Part shown: in pieces, positions 34,945 to 42,369 of the stretch
Layout: the number at the start of each line of letters is the position of its first letter
Numbering within the stretch: the stretch's first letter is position 1
Origin: Clostridiales bacterium
GTDB lineage: Bacteria; Bacillota; Clostridia; Christensenellales; Borkfalkiaceae
Direction of reading: 5' to 3'
Assembly (NCBI GenBank): GCA_015069295.1
Contig: SVIW01000011.1
Location: forward strand, 1 to 54,929
DNA: 54,929 nucleotides
Notes under the pieces: generated by a model
Told to the model about the DNA's origin: nothing
What the model saw: the letters and a program-made list of their open reading frames with translations, nothing else
Databases searched by the model: none
Made by a program: the position numbers and the translations under genes

Positions 34945-35981
34945 GTATTCGAGCAAAAATCGCCAGCGCCGTCGCGTTTGCGCCGTTGCTTTGTTTTTTG
35001 TCCCCGTTACCCTTCTTTTTCGTTACGGCGAGCGTTTCTTCAACTGGATCTACGGAAGCGGTTGCGGAGTGCGTGATGGAACTAAACAGCCGTCGGGTTT
35101 TGTACGAAAAAAAGGGAGACGTACGACTGCCGATGGCAAGTACGACGAAAATTGCGACGGCGGCAACCGTTTTGCGGTTAGGCAAAGGGATGGAAGAGGA
35201 AGTTTCGATTCCAAGCCAAGCGGTAGGGATTGAGGGATCGTCCGTCTATTTAAAGGCGGGGGACGTGTATACCGTCGAGGATTTGTTGTACGGGTTGATG
35301 CTACGCTCTGGTAACGATTGCGCAACTGCGCTTGCGTTGCATTGTTCTTCAAGCGTAGCGGCGTTTTCCGCGGAAATGAATGAAACGGCGCAGGCGGCGG
35401 GAGCCTTGCATACTTCCTTTCAAAATCCGCACGGATTGCCTGCAAACGGGCATTACACCACGGCAAGGGATTTGAGTTTGATTACTTGTTACGCCTTGCA
35501 AAACCCGACTTTTAAGCAAATCGTATCGACGAAATTTTATCAACCGCGGGGTTGGAAAAACAAAAACCGTATGCTTAGCGAATACGACGGGGCAATCGGG
35601 GTGAAAACAGGCTATACGAAAGAGGCGGGGCGGTGTTTGGTTTCCGCTGCCGAGCGCGAGGGTATGACTTTGGTATGCAGCGTTTTAAACTGTCCTACGA
35701 CCTACGAGCGGTCTACCCAGCTTTTAGACGACGCTTTTGAAGCGTATAGCTATGAAAAAATATTGGATAAGGAGCAGCGTTTTTTCGTAGAGACGGGGAA
35801 AGAAAAGATAGCTTGTAAGACGGGAAAGGATTTTTATTATCCGCTTTTGAAAGAAGAAAAAGGGTTGATAGAGATCAAAACCGTTGCGAAAAAAACGAAA
35901 AAGAAAGAGAAAATTGTAGGACAAGTGGAAATATATCTTGCAAAACGGTTGCTTTTTTCGGGGAATTTATATAAACTATAA
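34941..35981 (+). CDS. dacB: D-alanyl-D-alanine carboxypeptidase (DacB type, S11)
   Basis: 346 residues with a Sec signal peptide (about 1-28). Active-site motifs: SxxK in MASTTKIA, SGN in LRSGNDC, and KTG in GVKTGYTKEAG. It lacks the full C-terminal beta domain of PBP5, as do some sporulation carboxypeptidases. Coupling to gerW suggests spore-cortex or envelope remodelling during sporulation. It is the second S11 enzyme within 6 kb; the two are clearly different (about 60 residues in length and different signal peptides). Confidence 0.9.
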   Translation: MSIRAKIASAVAFAPLLCFLSPLPFFFVTASVSSTGSTEAVAECVMELNSRRVLYEKKGDVRLPMASTTKIATAATVLRLGKGMEEEVSIPSQAVGIEGSSVYLKAGDVYTVEDLLYGLMLRSGNDCATALALHCSSSVAAFSAEMNETAQAAGALHTSFQNPHGLPANGHYTTARDLSLITCYALQNPTFKQIVSTKFYQPRGWKNKNRMLSEYDGAIGVKTGYTKEAGRCLVSAAEREGMTLVCSVLNCPTTYERSTQLLDDAFEAYSYEKILDKEQRFFVETGKEKIACKTGKDFYYPLLKEEKGLIEIKTVAKKTKKKEKIVGQVEIYLAKRLLFSGNLYKL

Positions 35982-36009
35982 TGGTAAATATAAAGAAAAA
36001 GGCAAACTT

Positions 36010-36714
36010 ATGAGAATTAACAAATTTTTAGCGGATAAAGGAATTGCAAGCCGTCGGCACGCAGACGAAATGATATCGGCGGGCAGAGTAACCATCAACG
36101 GCATTACGGCGACGCTTGGCGCAAACGTAGAAGAGGGCGACGAGGTTACCGTAGACGGGCGCTTGCTTTCGGTGGAAGAAAAAAAAGAAGAATATTATAT
36201 TATGAACAAGCCCAAGAGCGTGGTTTGTACCGTTTCCGACGACCGCGGCAGAAAGACGGTGATGGATTTCCTGCCTGAGGGAATCGGCAGAGTTTTTCCC
36301 GTTGGACGGCTCGATTATGCAACGGAAGGGTTGCTGATTTTGACGAACGACGGAGACCTTGCTTTCCGCTTGACTCATCCCACGACGGAAATTCCCAAAA
36401 CGTATATGGCGCGTATCGAGGGCACTTTGACGGAAAAAGACCTTAACCCGATTCGTTCGGGCATCGAATTGGACGGGGTATTGACGAAAAAGTGTAAAGC
36501 GCATATCGTAGAAACGAATAAAGCGTATACCAAGGTGCACGTAACGATTACGGAAGGCAGGAACCGTCAGGTTCGCCGTATGTTCGAGGCGATTGGCAAA
36601 AACGTAGAGTTTTTAAAACGTATCAGTATCGGTCAATTAAAATTGACGGGCTTGGATAGAGGGCAAATCCGTCCTTTGACCGAAAGCGAAATCGCTTATT
36701 TGAAAGGATTATAA
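36010..36714 (+). CDS. rluB: Pseudouridine synthase, RsuA/RluB family
   Basis: 234 residues: an N-terminal S4 domain (MRINKFLADKGIASRRHADEMISAGRVTING) and the catalytic domain with the active-site Asp in VGRLDYATEGLLILTNDG and the C-terminal TEGRNRQVRRMFEAIGK motif. The likely target is 23S rRNA (RluB, U2605 region), because in Firmicutes this gene follows scpB, gerW and dacB. ATG 36010 starts exactly at the S4 domain. A TATAAT at 35977 may provide a separate promoter, but no good -35 is seen. Confidence 0.92.
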   Translation: MRINKFLADKGIASRRHADEMISAGRVTINGITATLGANVEEGDEVTVDGRLLSVEEKKEEYYIMNKPKSVVCTVSDDRGRKTVMDFLPEGIGRVFPVGRLDYATEGLLILTNDGDLAFRLTHPTTEIPKTYMARIEGTLTEKDLNPIRSGIELDGVLTKKCKAHIVETNKAYTKVHVTITEGRNRQVRRMFEAIGKNVEFLKRISIGQLKLTGLDRGQIRPLTESEIAYLKGL

Positions 36715-36721
36715 AAAAATG

Positions 36722-36748
36722 ACCCCGAAGTAAAAGCTTCGGGGTTTA
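36722..36748. terminator. Terminator between convergent rluB and lexA
   Basis: 8-bp GC-rich stem CCCCGAAG / CTTCGGGG with a TTTATC tail on plus; minus-strand lexA ends 17 bp to its right. It marks the point where the rightward and leftward gene blocks meet. Confidence 0.8.
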
Positions 36749-36764
36749 TCTTATAAATAAAGAT

Positions 36765-37361
36765 TTAAGCGCGGTAATTGCGGATTAAACCGACGACTTT
36801 ACCAAGGATTGATACTTCGTTGGGCTCGAATACCATATCCGATAACAGCTCGTTTTCGGGGTGTAAAACGATTTTATTGTCGCGGCGGAAGAAACGCTTT
36901 ACGGTGGCGGAATCTTCCACGAGCGCAACGACGATTTCGCCGTTTTCCGCCGTTTGCGTTCGACGTACGATAATTTTGTCGCCGTTCATAATCCCTGCGT
37001 CAATCATCGAAGTCCCGTCTACGCGCAACATAAACAATTCTTCGCCGGAAAATTCGCCTGCGGGGAAGGTGTAATATTCTTCGTAATTTTCATACGCAAA
37101 GACGGGTTGCCCTGCGGTAACCGTACCGATAAGGGGAATAGATACCCCCGTGCTTTTTCCTATCGTTACCGAGCGCTTTTTATTGGTAGCTTTGCTTAAA
37201 TAGCCCTTCGATTGCAGTTTTGATAAATAGCTGTGTACGGTAGCCGTTGATTTTATACCGCATTCCTTGCCGATTTCGCGTACGGAGGGGGTATACCCGT
37301 TTTCTTCGGAGAATTTGCGGATATAGTCCATAACCATAACCAATTTTTCTTCGCTGACCAT
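36765..37361 (-). CDS. lexA: LexA SOS repressor
   Basis: 198 residues. N-terminal winged helix (1-~68) with SVREIGKECGIKSTATVHSYLSKL, then the S24 latent peptidase: cleavage site A83-G84 in TVTAGQPVF, catalytic Ser118 in GTSMIDAG and Lys155 in SATVKRFF. The start ATG at 37361 follows an AGAGGT site. Its promoter carries an SOS box (37442-37455), so it is autorepressed. It is transcribed leftward, the first of the leftward block. Confidence 0.95.
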   Translation of the reverse strand: MVSEEKLVMVMDYIRKFSEENGYTPSVREIGKECGIKSTATVHSYLSKLQSKGYLSKATNKKRSVTIGKSTGVSIPLIGTVTAGQPVFAYENYEEYYTFPAGEFSGEELFMLRVDGTSMIDAGIMNGDKIIVRRTQTAENGEIVVALVEDSATVKRFFRRDNKIVLHPENELLSDMVFEPNEVSILGKVVGLIRNYRA

Positions 37362-37415
37362 AAACTTACCTCTTTTTCTTTCGTAAATATAAGCGTTATT
37401 TTCGTTCTTACCCCT

Positions 37416-37444
37416 ATTATAACATAGTTTTTTTAAAAAAGCAA
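37416..37444 (-). promoter_or_regulatory. lexA promoter
   Basis: On the minus strand TTGCTT (37444-37439), 17-bp spacer, TATAAT (37421-37416). The SOS box overlaps the -35. Confidence 0.75.
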
Positions 37445-37455
37445 ACAAATGTTTA
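37442..37455. promoter_or_regulatory. LexA-binding SOS box
   Basis: CAAACAAATGTTTA matches the Bacillus-type consensus CGAACRNRYGTTYG at 12 of 14 positions and is nearly palindromic. It lies between lexA and the divergent Cys-rich gene and could regulate both. Confidence 0.75.
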
Positions 37456-37467
37456 CACAAAAAACGC

Positions 37468-37495
37468 TTGATTTTTAAATTTTTTTTGCTATAAT
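37468..37495 (+). promoter_or_regulatory. Promoter of the Cys-rich small protein gene
   Basis: TTGATT (37468-37473), 16-bp spacer, TATAAT (37490-37495). The SOS box ends 12 bp upstream of the -35. Confidence 0.75.
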
Positions 37496-37522
37496 ATAGA
37501 TAGAGCGTGTGGAGGTTAGAAA

Positions 37523-37717
37523 ATGAACGCGAAAAACCAAACGAAAAAGTGTGTTTTATACGATAGAGATTGCATAGATTGCTTTGAGTGTGATACTTGC
37601 GATTTAGACCCGTTAAAAGTGTGCGACAACTGCGGAAAATGTATCGATATGCAGGACGTCGCTTCGATAAAGATTGATAAAATTTACACAAATCCTGCAG
37701 ATTATAAGGAAAATTAA
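37523..37717 (+). CDS. Small Cys-rich protein divergent from lexA
   Basis: 64 residues, not assigned to a known function. Eight cysteines fall between residues ~10 and 40 in CxxCxxC-like spacing (DCIDCFECDTC, then VCDNCGKC), suggesting a zinc or iron-sulphur site. GTGGAGG stands before ATG 37523, and it has its own promoter and terminator. Similar lexA-linked small proteins are, to my recollection, common in Clostridia as hypothetical proteins. It is the only + protein gene in the leftward block and may be SOS-linked through the shared box. Confidence 0.85.
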   Translation: MNAKNQTKKCVLYDRDCIDCFECDTCDLDPLKVCDNCGKCIDMQDVASIKIDKIYTNPADYKEN

Positions 37718-37721
37718 AGTA

Positions 37722-37750
37722 AAAACACGGAATTTTATATTCCGTGTTTT
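37722..37750. terminator. Bidirectional terminator between the Cys-rich gene and hflX
   Basis: Perfect 12-bp stem AAAACACGGAAT / ATTCCGTGTTTT with a TTTAT loop; A and T tracts in the stem make it work on both strands. It abuts the hflX stop codon. Confidence 0.85.
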
Positions 37751-39003
37751 TATATTGTGTGGCGTCGTTGGATAAAGGGGGTAAATTTGTCCGCATAGCG
37801 GGAGGGAATAACCGCCTCGATTTGTTGTCCTTCGTCGTTGAAAAGTACGCTGCGCTCGGTTAGAAGGGGCTTTAACGAGAGATATTCGTTGGCTTTTTCA
37901 TAGGGTACGAAAAGGGAGCAAAAACAAAACTCATTTTGAAAGGTGCGTAAGATTTCCCGTTGTAAAGTAGTAATCCCTATATTTTCCTTCGCCGAAATTG
38001 CAATCGAGCCGTAAGGGAGCAAAGTTTTGTCCTTAATATCCTCGCTTTTGTTCATAACGACGAGATAGGGAGAGGAAAATTCCAATTCTTTCAAGGTGGC
38101 AAGGGTGGTTTTCAGTTGCATATCGTATTCGCCCGTAGCGTCGCAAACAATCAAAGCCAAATCACAATGCAAAGCGCTTTCTAAGGTAGATTTAAAAGCT
38201 TCGATAAGATTATGCGGCAAATCCTGCAAAAAACCGACCGTATCGACGAGTAAAAATTCCACGCCGTCAATGGTAAAGTTGCGCGCCGTGGGGTCAAGGG
38301 TAGCGAACAATTCGTTTTGCACGTACACGTCCGCGCCCGTCAAAAGGTTCATCAAGGTGGACTTTCCCGTATTGGTATAGCCGACCAAAGCAATCGTCTT
38401 CACGTTCGTTTTTTTACGCCTTGCCGATTGTAAGGAGCGGCGTTTTTCCGTTTCTTTCAAGCGTGCTTCCAAAAATTTCAACCGTCCGCGTATATACCGG
38501 CGGTCCGTTTCCAATTTCGTTTCCCCGGGACCGCGCGTACCCACGCCGCCGCCGAGACGGGAAAGGGCTTCGCCTTTGCCCTTTAATCTTGGATAGATAT
38601 ATTTTAATTGTGCCAATTCGACCTGCAGTTTGCCTTCGTTACTCTTGGCGTTGCGGGCGAAAATATCCAAAATCAAAGTAGTGCGGTCGATGACTTTTCT
38701 ATCGTTTAACGCCGCGGAGATATTTAACGTCTGAGAGGGGGATAATTCGCCGTTAAAGAGCACGGTAATTTCTTCTAAGCCTTCCAAACGCTCGTTTAAT
38801 TCCGCCAATTTCCCGCCCCCGATAAAAGTAGCGGCGTTGATTTCGCGAACGTTTTGATAAATCGTACCCGCATAGACTGCGCCCGCGCTTTCAATCAAGG
38901 ATACGGCTTCGGCTTGTAAAACCTTGTATTTTTCTGCATTTTCCCGCGTAATCGGCTGAATAATGTAAATTTTTTCTAACGTATTGTCAATGTTTTCGTG
39001 CAT
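37750..39003 (-). CDS. hflX: Ribosome-associated GTPase HflX
   Basis: 417 residues. The N-terminal HflX domain (about 1-115, FIGGGKLAEL), a helical linker (GEALSRLGGGVGTRGPGETKLETDRR, highly conserved) and a G domain (about 205-370): P-loop GYTNTGKST, G3 DTVGF, G4 MNKSE. It splits or rescues stalled 70S ribosomes under stress. It lies 6 bp after the recombinase gene upstream of it and probably shares its promoter. Confidence 0.95.
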   Translation of the reverse strand: MHENIDNTLEKIYIIQPITRENAEKYKVLQAEAVSLIESAGAVYAGTIYQNVREINAATFIGGGKLAELNERLEGLEEITVLFNGELSPSQTLNISAALNDRKVIDRTTLILDIFARNAKSNEGKLQVELAQLKYIYPRLKGKGEALSRLGGGVGTRGPGETKLETDRRYIRGRLKFLEARLKETEKRRSLQSARRKKTNVKTIALVGYTNTGKSTLMNLLTGADVYVQNELFATLDPTARNFTIDGVEFLLVDTVGFLQDLPHNLIEAFKSTLESALHCDLALIVCDATGEYDMQLKTTLATLKELEFSSPYLVVMNKSEDIKDKTLLPYGSIAISAKENIGITTLQREILRTFQNEFCFCSLFVPYEKANEYLSLKPLLTERSVLFNDEGQQIEAVIPSRYADKFTPFIQRRHTI

Positions 39004-39009
39004 ATGTAC

Positions 39010-40065
39010 TCAATCGTCCGTTTCGTCTTGGCGTAATTTTACGGCGCTTGCAACCTTTCTGCGGTTTTCCTCGGTAATCGCCGCGTAGTGCTTTTTCGTT
39101 GTGTTTACGTCGCGGTGTCCTAAAACGTCCGCAACGATATAAATATCCTGCGTTTCGTTATAAAGGCGAGTGCCGTAGGTGCTGCGAAGCTTGTGCGGCG
39201 TGATTTTTTTGAGAGGGGAAACGATTTTGCTGTATTTTTTAACGAGAATTTCCACCGAACGGACGTTAATGCGCTTGTATTGCATCGAAAGAAAGAACGC
39301 GTTTTCCGTTTCGGGAACTTTCGGGTCGTTGTTTTTCTCTGCAATATATTCCTGCAAAGCGTATTTTACTTCGTCGGAAAAATATAAAATCGCTTGATTG
39401 CCGCCTTTTCTCGTAACGAGAAAGGAGTTTTCTTCAAAATCGAAGCTGTCGTTGTCCAATCCCACCAATTCGCTAATACGGATTCCCGTGCCTAAAAAGA
39501 GGGTAAGTATCGCAGTATCGCGGATTTTCGTCTTTTTATGATAGCCGACGGCGTGTTTGGATAACCCCGCGCCCGTTTCCGCTACGTTGATTAAATCGGA
39601 AACTTCGTCTACGTCAAGCCGAATAATTTCTTTATCGTGCAATTTCGGGGTGGCAACTTTTGCCGAATTGTCTTTTTCAATCATACCTTTATTAAAAAAG
39701 TATTTAAACATAGCCCGTACGGCAGACAATTTTCTTGCCTTCGCTCGTTCGTCGCAGGACAAGGATTTGTCTTTGAAACGGTAGTGGGATAGATAACTTA
39801 AGAAAAATTCGATATCTTGATGGGTAACCGATTCCAAATGTTCTAACGTCAAATCGAGCACGTCGAAATTTTTAAATTTTCTTTTGCAGAGGAAATCGAA
39901 AAAAATACGTAAATCGTAAGCGTATTTTAATCGAGTTTGCGCGCTGGTACGCGTTTCTACGCCGATAAAATAATCGCTGCAAAAAGAGGGGAGCTCTTCT
40001 AAAAGCTCGGCTATTTTATCAAAATCATTAATATTACGTGTGGTATAATAGTTATCCTTTTTCAT
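39010..40065 (-). CDS. XerS-like tyrosine recombinase
   Basis: 351 residues. An N-terminal SAM-like core-binding domain (about 1-135) and a catalytic domain with the full set R196, K220, H291, R294, H317 and nucleophile Y327. Length and the N-terminal ELLEELPSFCSDYFIGVETRTSAQ region resemble the single-recombinase XerS family (about 356 residues) more than XerC/D (about 300). Likely role: chromosome dimer resolution, a host function rather than phage integration; there are no mobile genes next to it. Its -10 box lies only 7 bp from ATG 40065, so the mRNA is probably leaderless. Confidence 0.88.
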   Translation of the reverse strand: MKKDNYYTTRNINDFDKIAELLEELPSFCSDYFIGVETRTSAQTRLKYAYDLRIFFDFLCKRKFKNFDVLDLTLEHLESVTHQDIEFFLSYLSHYRFKDKSLSCDERAKARKLSAVRAMFKYFFNKGMIEKDNSAKVATPKLHDKEIIRLDVDEVSDLINVAETGAGLSKHAVGYHKKTKIRDTAILTLFLGTGIRISELVGLDNDSFDFEENSFLVTRKGGNQAILYFSDEVKYALQEYIAEKNNDPKVPETENAFFLSMQYKRINVRSVEILVKKYSKIVSPLKKITPHKLRSTYGTRLYNETQDIYIVADVLGHRDVNTTKKHYAAITEENRRKVASAVKLRQDETDD

Positions 40066-40071
40066 ACCATT

Positions 40072-40100
40072 ATTGTACCGCGAAAAGAGGAAAAAGTCAA
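40072..40100 (-). promoter_or_regulatory. Promoter of the xerS-like/hflX unit
   Basis: On the minus strand: TTGACT (40100-40095), 17-bp spacer, TACAAT (40077-40072). Expected transcription start at or next to the ATG (40065). Confidence 0.82.
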
Positions 40101-40112
40101 CAGGAAAATAAG

Positions 40113-40145
40113 ATTTTCCGAAAAGTTAAAGAAAATAGGCGAAAA
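40113..40145. other. Candidate dif-like recombination site
   Basis: The half-site ATTTTCCGAAAA (40113-40124) equals what I recall as the left arm of the streptococcal/lactococcal XerS site dif_SL, followed by a 6-bp spacer (GTTAAA) and an AT-rich right part that matches poorly. It lies directly upstream of the XerS-like gene, as dif_SL does in streptococci. From memory, not searched. Confidence 0.3.
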
Positions 40146-40228
40146 AAAAGACGCCGTTGTCAAGGAAACTCTTTTACAAAGACGTCAAAAGGGTATAAAA
40201 TTGAGCTAAAAAGGGGCGCAATGCCTTG

Positions 40229-40327
40229 AAAATAAAGGGGTTGCGCGTTATACGCACACAGAAAGCCCAGCGGTAGGGAATAGAGTAAACTATTCGTAAA
40301 ATGCAGCTTTTACGAAATCTTAACCCC
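40229..40327. other. Folded non-coding stretch 3' of the amylase gene
   Basis: The 304-bp gap 40066-40368 holds the promoter, the dif-like site and this structured part. GGGGTT (40237-40242) can pair with AACCCC (40322-40327), enclosing GCG/CGC, CCC/GGG, GAATAG/CTATTC (40278-40295, 6-nt loop) and TTCGTAAAA / TTTTACGAA (40293-40316). On the minus strand the closing stem is followed by TTTATTTT. Its first 17 bases (40229-40245) recur exactly at 50946-50962. It may be a small RNA, a complex terminator for the GH13 gene, or an element remnant. I do not recognise a known RNA family. Confidence 0.4.
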
Positions 40328-40368
40328 AAAAATGAAAGGAAAAAGAGGATTTTTGTCTTTTCGACGGT

Positions 40369-42267
40369 TTATTTTTCAGCTTTGATAAAAATTCCAAAAG
40401 AATTCGGATTTATTTTTCTATAATTTTCAAAGCTTTCGCCGCTTAACAAATCTACGAATTTTCCCGGATAATGCAACAAATGACTTTTTGAGGAATTATT
40501 CGTATAGATATAAATATTTTCGTTATTTTTCGTGCGTTTAAAAAACAGCAAACCGCCTTCGCTGCGGATTTCTTGAAAATCGCCGTCTTTAAAAATATCG
40601 CGGTATTTTTCGCGAATTTTTCCGAGAGTTGCATAAAAGTCGATTAGCTCGTGATTTTGACGTTCCCAATCGTAACAACGGCGGCAAAACGGGTCGATAT
40701 GCCCTTCGGCTCCGTTTTCATCGCCGTAATAGATACAAGGTACGCCCGCCACGGTAAACTGGATAACGGCAGCCATTTTCAGCTTTTCAATGGCAATTTC
40801 CCTTGATTTTTCGTCCAAATACGCCGTATCTTTCGCCATTTCAAGCTTATTGTGGCAATAGATACCGCCCAAAACGGTCAAAATACGCGCCGTATCGTGC
40901 GTACCCAAGATATTCATTAAGCAATCAACCGTTTGTTTGGGATAATGATTGATTAAAACGCGAATACAGTGCAACAATTCGTTAGCGTTTCCCGTTTGTA
41001 TATAACGAATGACAGCGTCTTTTAAAGGATAATTCATAACGCTGTCCAGCTCGCCCCCCTGCAAATACTGGCGTCTTTGCGAATAGGCGATTTTATTGGA
41101 CGCATCTTCCCAAACTTCCCCGATAATTATGGCGTTTTCGTTGCTTTCTTTTACCGATTTGCGCAGTTTTTGCAAGAAAAAGTCGGGCAATTCGTCGGCT
41201 ACGTCTAATCGGTATCCCCCGATTCCAAAGCCTAACCATTTCTTTAAAACGCCCTCTTTGCCAAAAATAAATTTTTGATAGGACTCGGAAGATTCGTTGA
41301 CTTCAGGCAGAATGTCAATTCCCCACCAACTGCTGTATTTATCAGGAAATTGCTGGAAGAAATACCACGAATAATACGGAGAATCCTTCGATTGATAAGC
41401 GCCAAGCGACGGATATTCGCCGTATTTATTAAAATAAACGCTATTGTCGCCCGTATGGTTAAACACGCCGTCTAGAATGATTTTAATACCGTTTTCTTCC
41501 GCTTTTTGCACTAATTCGGCAAAATCCGCCTCGTCGCCCAGCATCGGGTCGATTTTTTTATAATCGGAAGTATCGTAACGGTGATTGGAAGCTGCCTCAA
41601 AAATCGGGTTAAAATAAATCGTCGTAACGCCGAGCGATTTTAAATACGGCAATTTGCTTTGTACCCCTTTGAAATTCCCGCCGAAGAAATCGTTGTTTAA
41701 AACTTTCCCGTTTTTATTCGGTAAAAAGCTGGGAGTGCCCCCCCAGTCTTCTCGTTTTATTCGCCCTTTTATGTCAGGCATAGCACCTTCTTTGCAAAAT
41801 CTGTCGGGAAAAATTTGATACATAACGCCGCCTTTAAACCAATCGGGCGTTTGATAATCTTCCGAAGAAACCGTTAAAAGAAAGGCGTTTGGCTCGTTAG
41901 ACAATACTCCCATTTCCATATATCCGCAAGAGATATACCCGATATCTTGAATGAAAAAGGAATAGTAATACAAGCCGATTTCTTCAATCGCCAAGGCAAT
42001 CCCCCAACCGTAGTTGGTCTTTTTCATTGGATAAATTTCCGTCTCTTCCCCGTCTTTATTTAAATAAAGACGGGCTTCGTATTCGGGTTTTAAGCAGTCT
42101 TTCAAATTTGGCGTTTTTGGGGAAAATGCGCCGTTTTGCTCAAAAACACTCCAAGAAGGTTGGTCGTTTTTAGAAAAGAAGATATTAAATTGCAATTTTT
42201 CCCCTCGTTTTGCCGCTCCAATCCTGCTTTTACAAGCGACGTCTAAGGGATTATAATAAATCTGCAT
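40369..42267 (-). CDS. GH13 alpha-glucan hydrolase (neopullulanase/cyclomaltodextrinase-like)
   Basis: 632 residues, no signal peptide, so it is cytoplasmic. An N-terminal beta-sandwich (about 1-135, CBM34-like) and a (beta/alpha)8 barrel with region I DGVFNHTGD, region II GYRLDVADE (nucleophile Asp), region III IIGEVWE (acid/base Glu) and region IV ILGTHDTAR. MYQIFPDRF and NNDFFGGNFKGV are typical of this subgroup. It probably debranches or trims glycogen-derived dextrins for glgP. A TATGTCAGGCATA palindrome (41770-41782) of the dispersed repeat family lies within the codons for GAMPDIKG. It is last in the glg block, after a 103-bp gap and hairpin. Confidence 0.9.
   Translation of the reverse strand: MQIYYNPLDVACKSRIGAAKRGEKLQFNIFFSKNDQPSWSVFEQNGAFSPKTPNLKDCLKPEYEARLYLNKDGEETEIYPMKKTNYGWGIALAIEEIGLYYYSFFIQDIGYISCGYMEMGVLSNEPNAFLLTVSSEDYQTPDWFKGGVMYQIFPDRFCKEGAMPDIKGRIKREDWGGTPSFLPNKNGKVLNNDFFGGNFKGVQSKLPYLKSLGVTTIYFNPIFEAASNHRYDTSDYKKIDPMLGDEADFAELVQKAEENGIKIILDGVFNHTGDNSVYFNKYGEYPSLGAYQSKDSPYYSWYFFQQFPDKYSSWWGIDILPEVNESSESYQKFIFGKEGVLKKWLGFGIGGYRLDVADELPDFFLQKLRKSVKESNENAIIIGEVWEDASNKIAYSQRRQYLQGGELDSVMNYPLKDAVIRYIQTGNANELLHCIRVLINHYPKQTVDCLMNILGTHDTARILTVLGGIYCHNKLEMAKDTAYLDEKSREIAIEKLKMAAVIQFTVAGVPCIYYGDENGAEGHIDPFCRRCYDWERQNHELIDFYATLGKIREKYRDIFKDGDFQEIRSEGGLLFFKRTKNNENIYIYTNNSSKSHLLHYPGKFVDLLSGESFENYRKINPNSFGIFIKAEK
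41770..41782 (-). repeat. Single TATG palindrome inside the GH13 gene
   Basis: TATGTCAGGCATA, identical to the left half of copy B (29002-29014). It lies in a variable loop just after MYQIFPDRF. Confidence 0.5.
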
Positions 42268-42284
42268 AATTCGGTCCGTTTATT

Positions 42285-42322
42285 CGACAAAAAGCCGTAA
42301 AATACATTACAGCTTTTCGTCG
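42285..42322 (-). other. Hairpin between glgP and the GH13 gene
   Basis: 11-bp stem (42285-42295 with 42312-42322, one mismatch) and 16-nt loop. On the minus strand no T-run follows, so it is more likely an mRNA-stability or partial-termination element than a full terminator. Confidence 0.5.
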
Positions 42323-42369
42323 GTTTCTATCAGTTTGTGTAAATAAAATAATTCTATTACAAAAATCTT

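Noticed and set aside
39010-40065. Tyrosine recombinase as the integrase of a prophage or integrative element.
   Set aside because: No phage, conjugation or cargo genes lie nearby, no tRNA or att repeats flank it, and it shares a unit with hflX. A host XerS-like role fits better.
40038-40229. 63-codon frame in the gap right of the XerS-like gene.
   Set aside because: It starts inside the recombinase gene on the opposite strand, crosses its promoter, and is Lys/Arg-rich with no Shine-Dalgarno.
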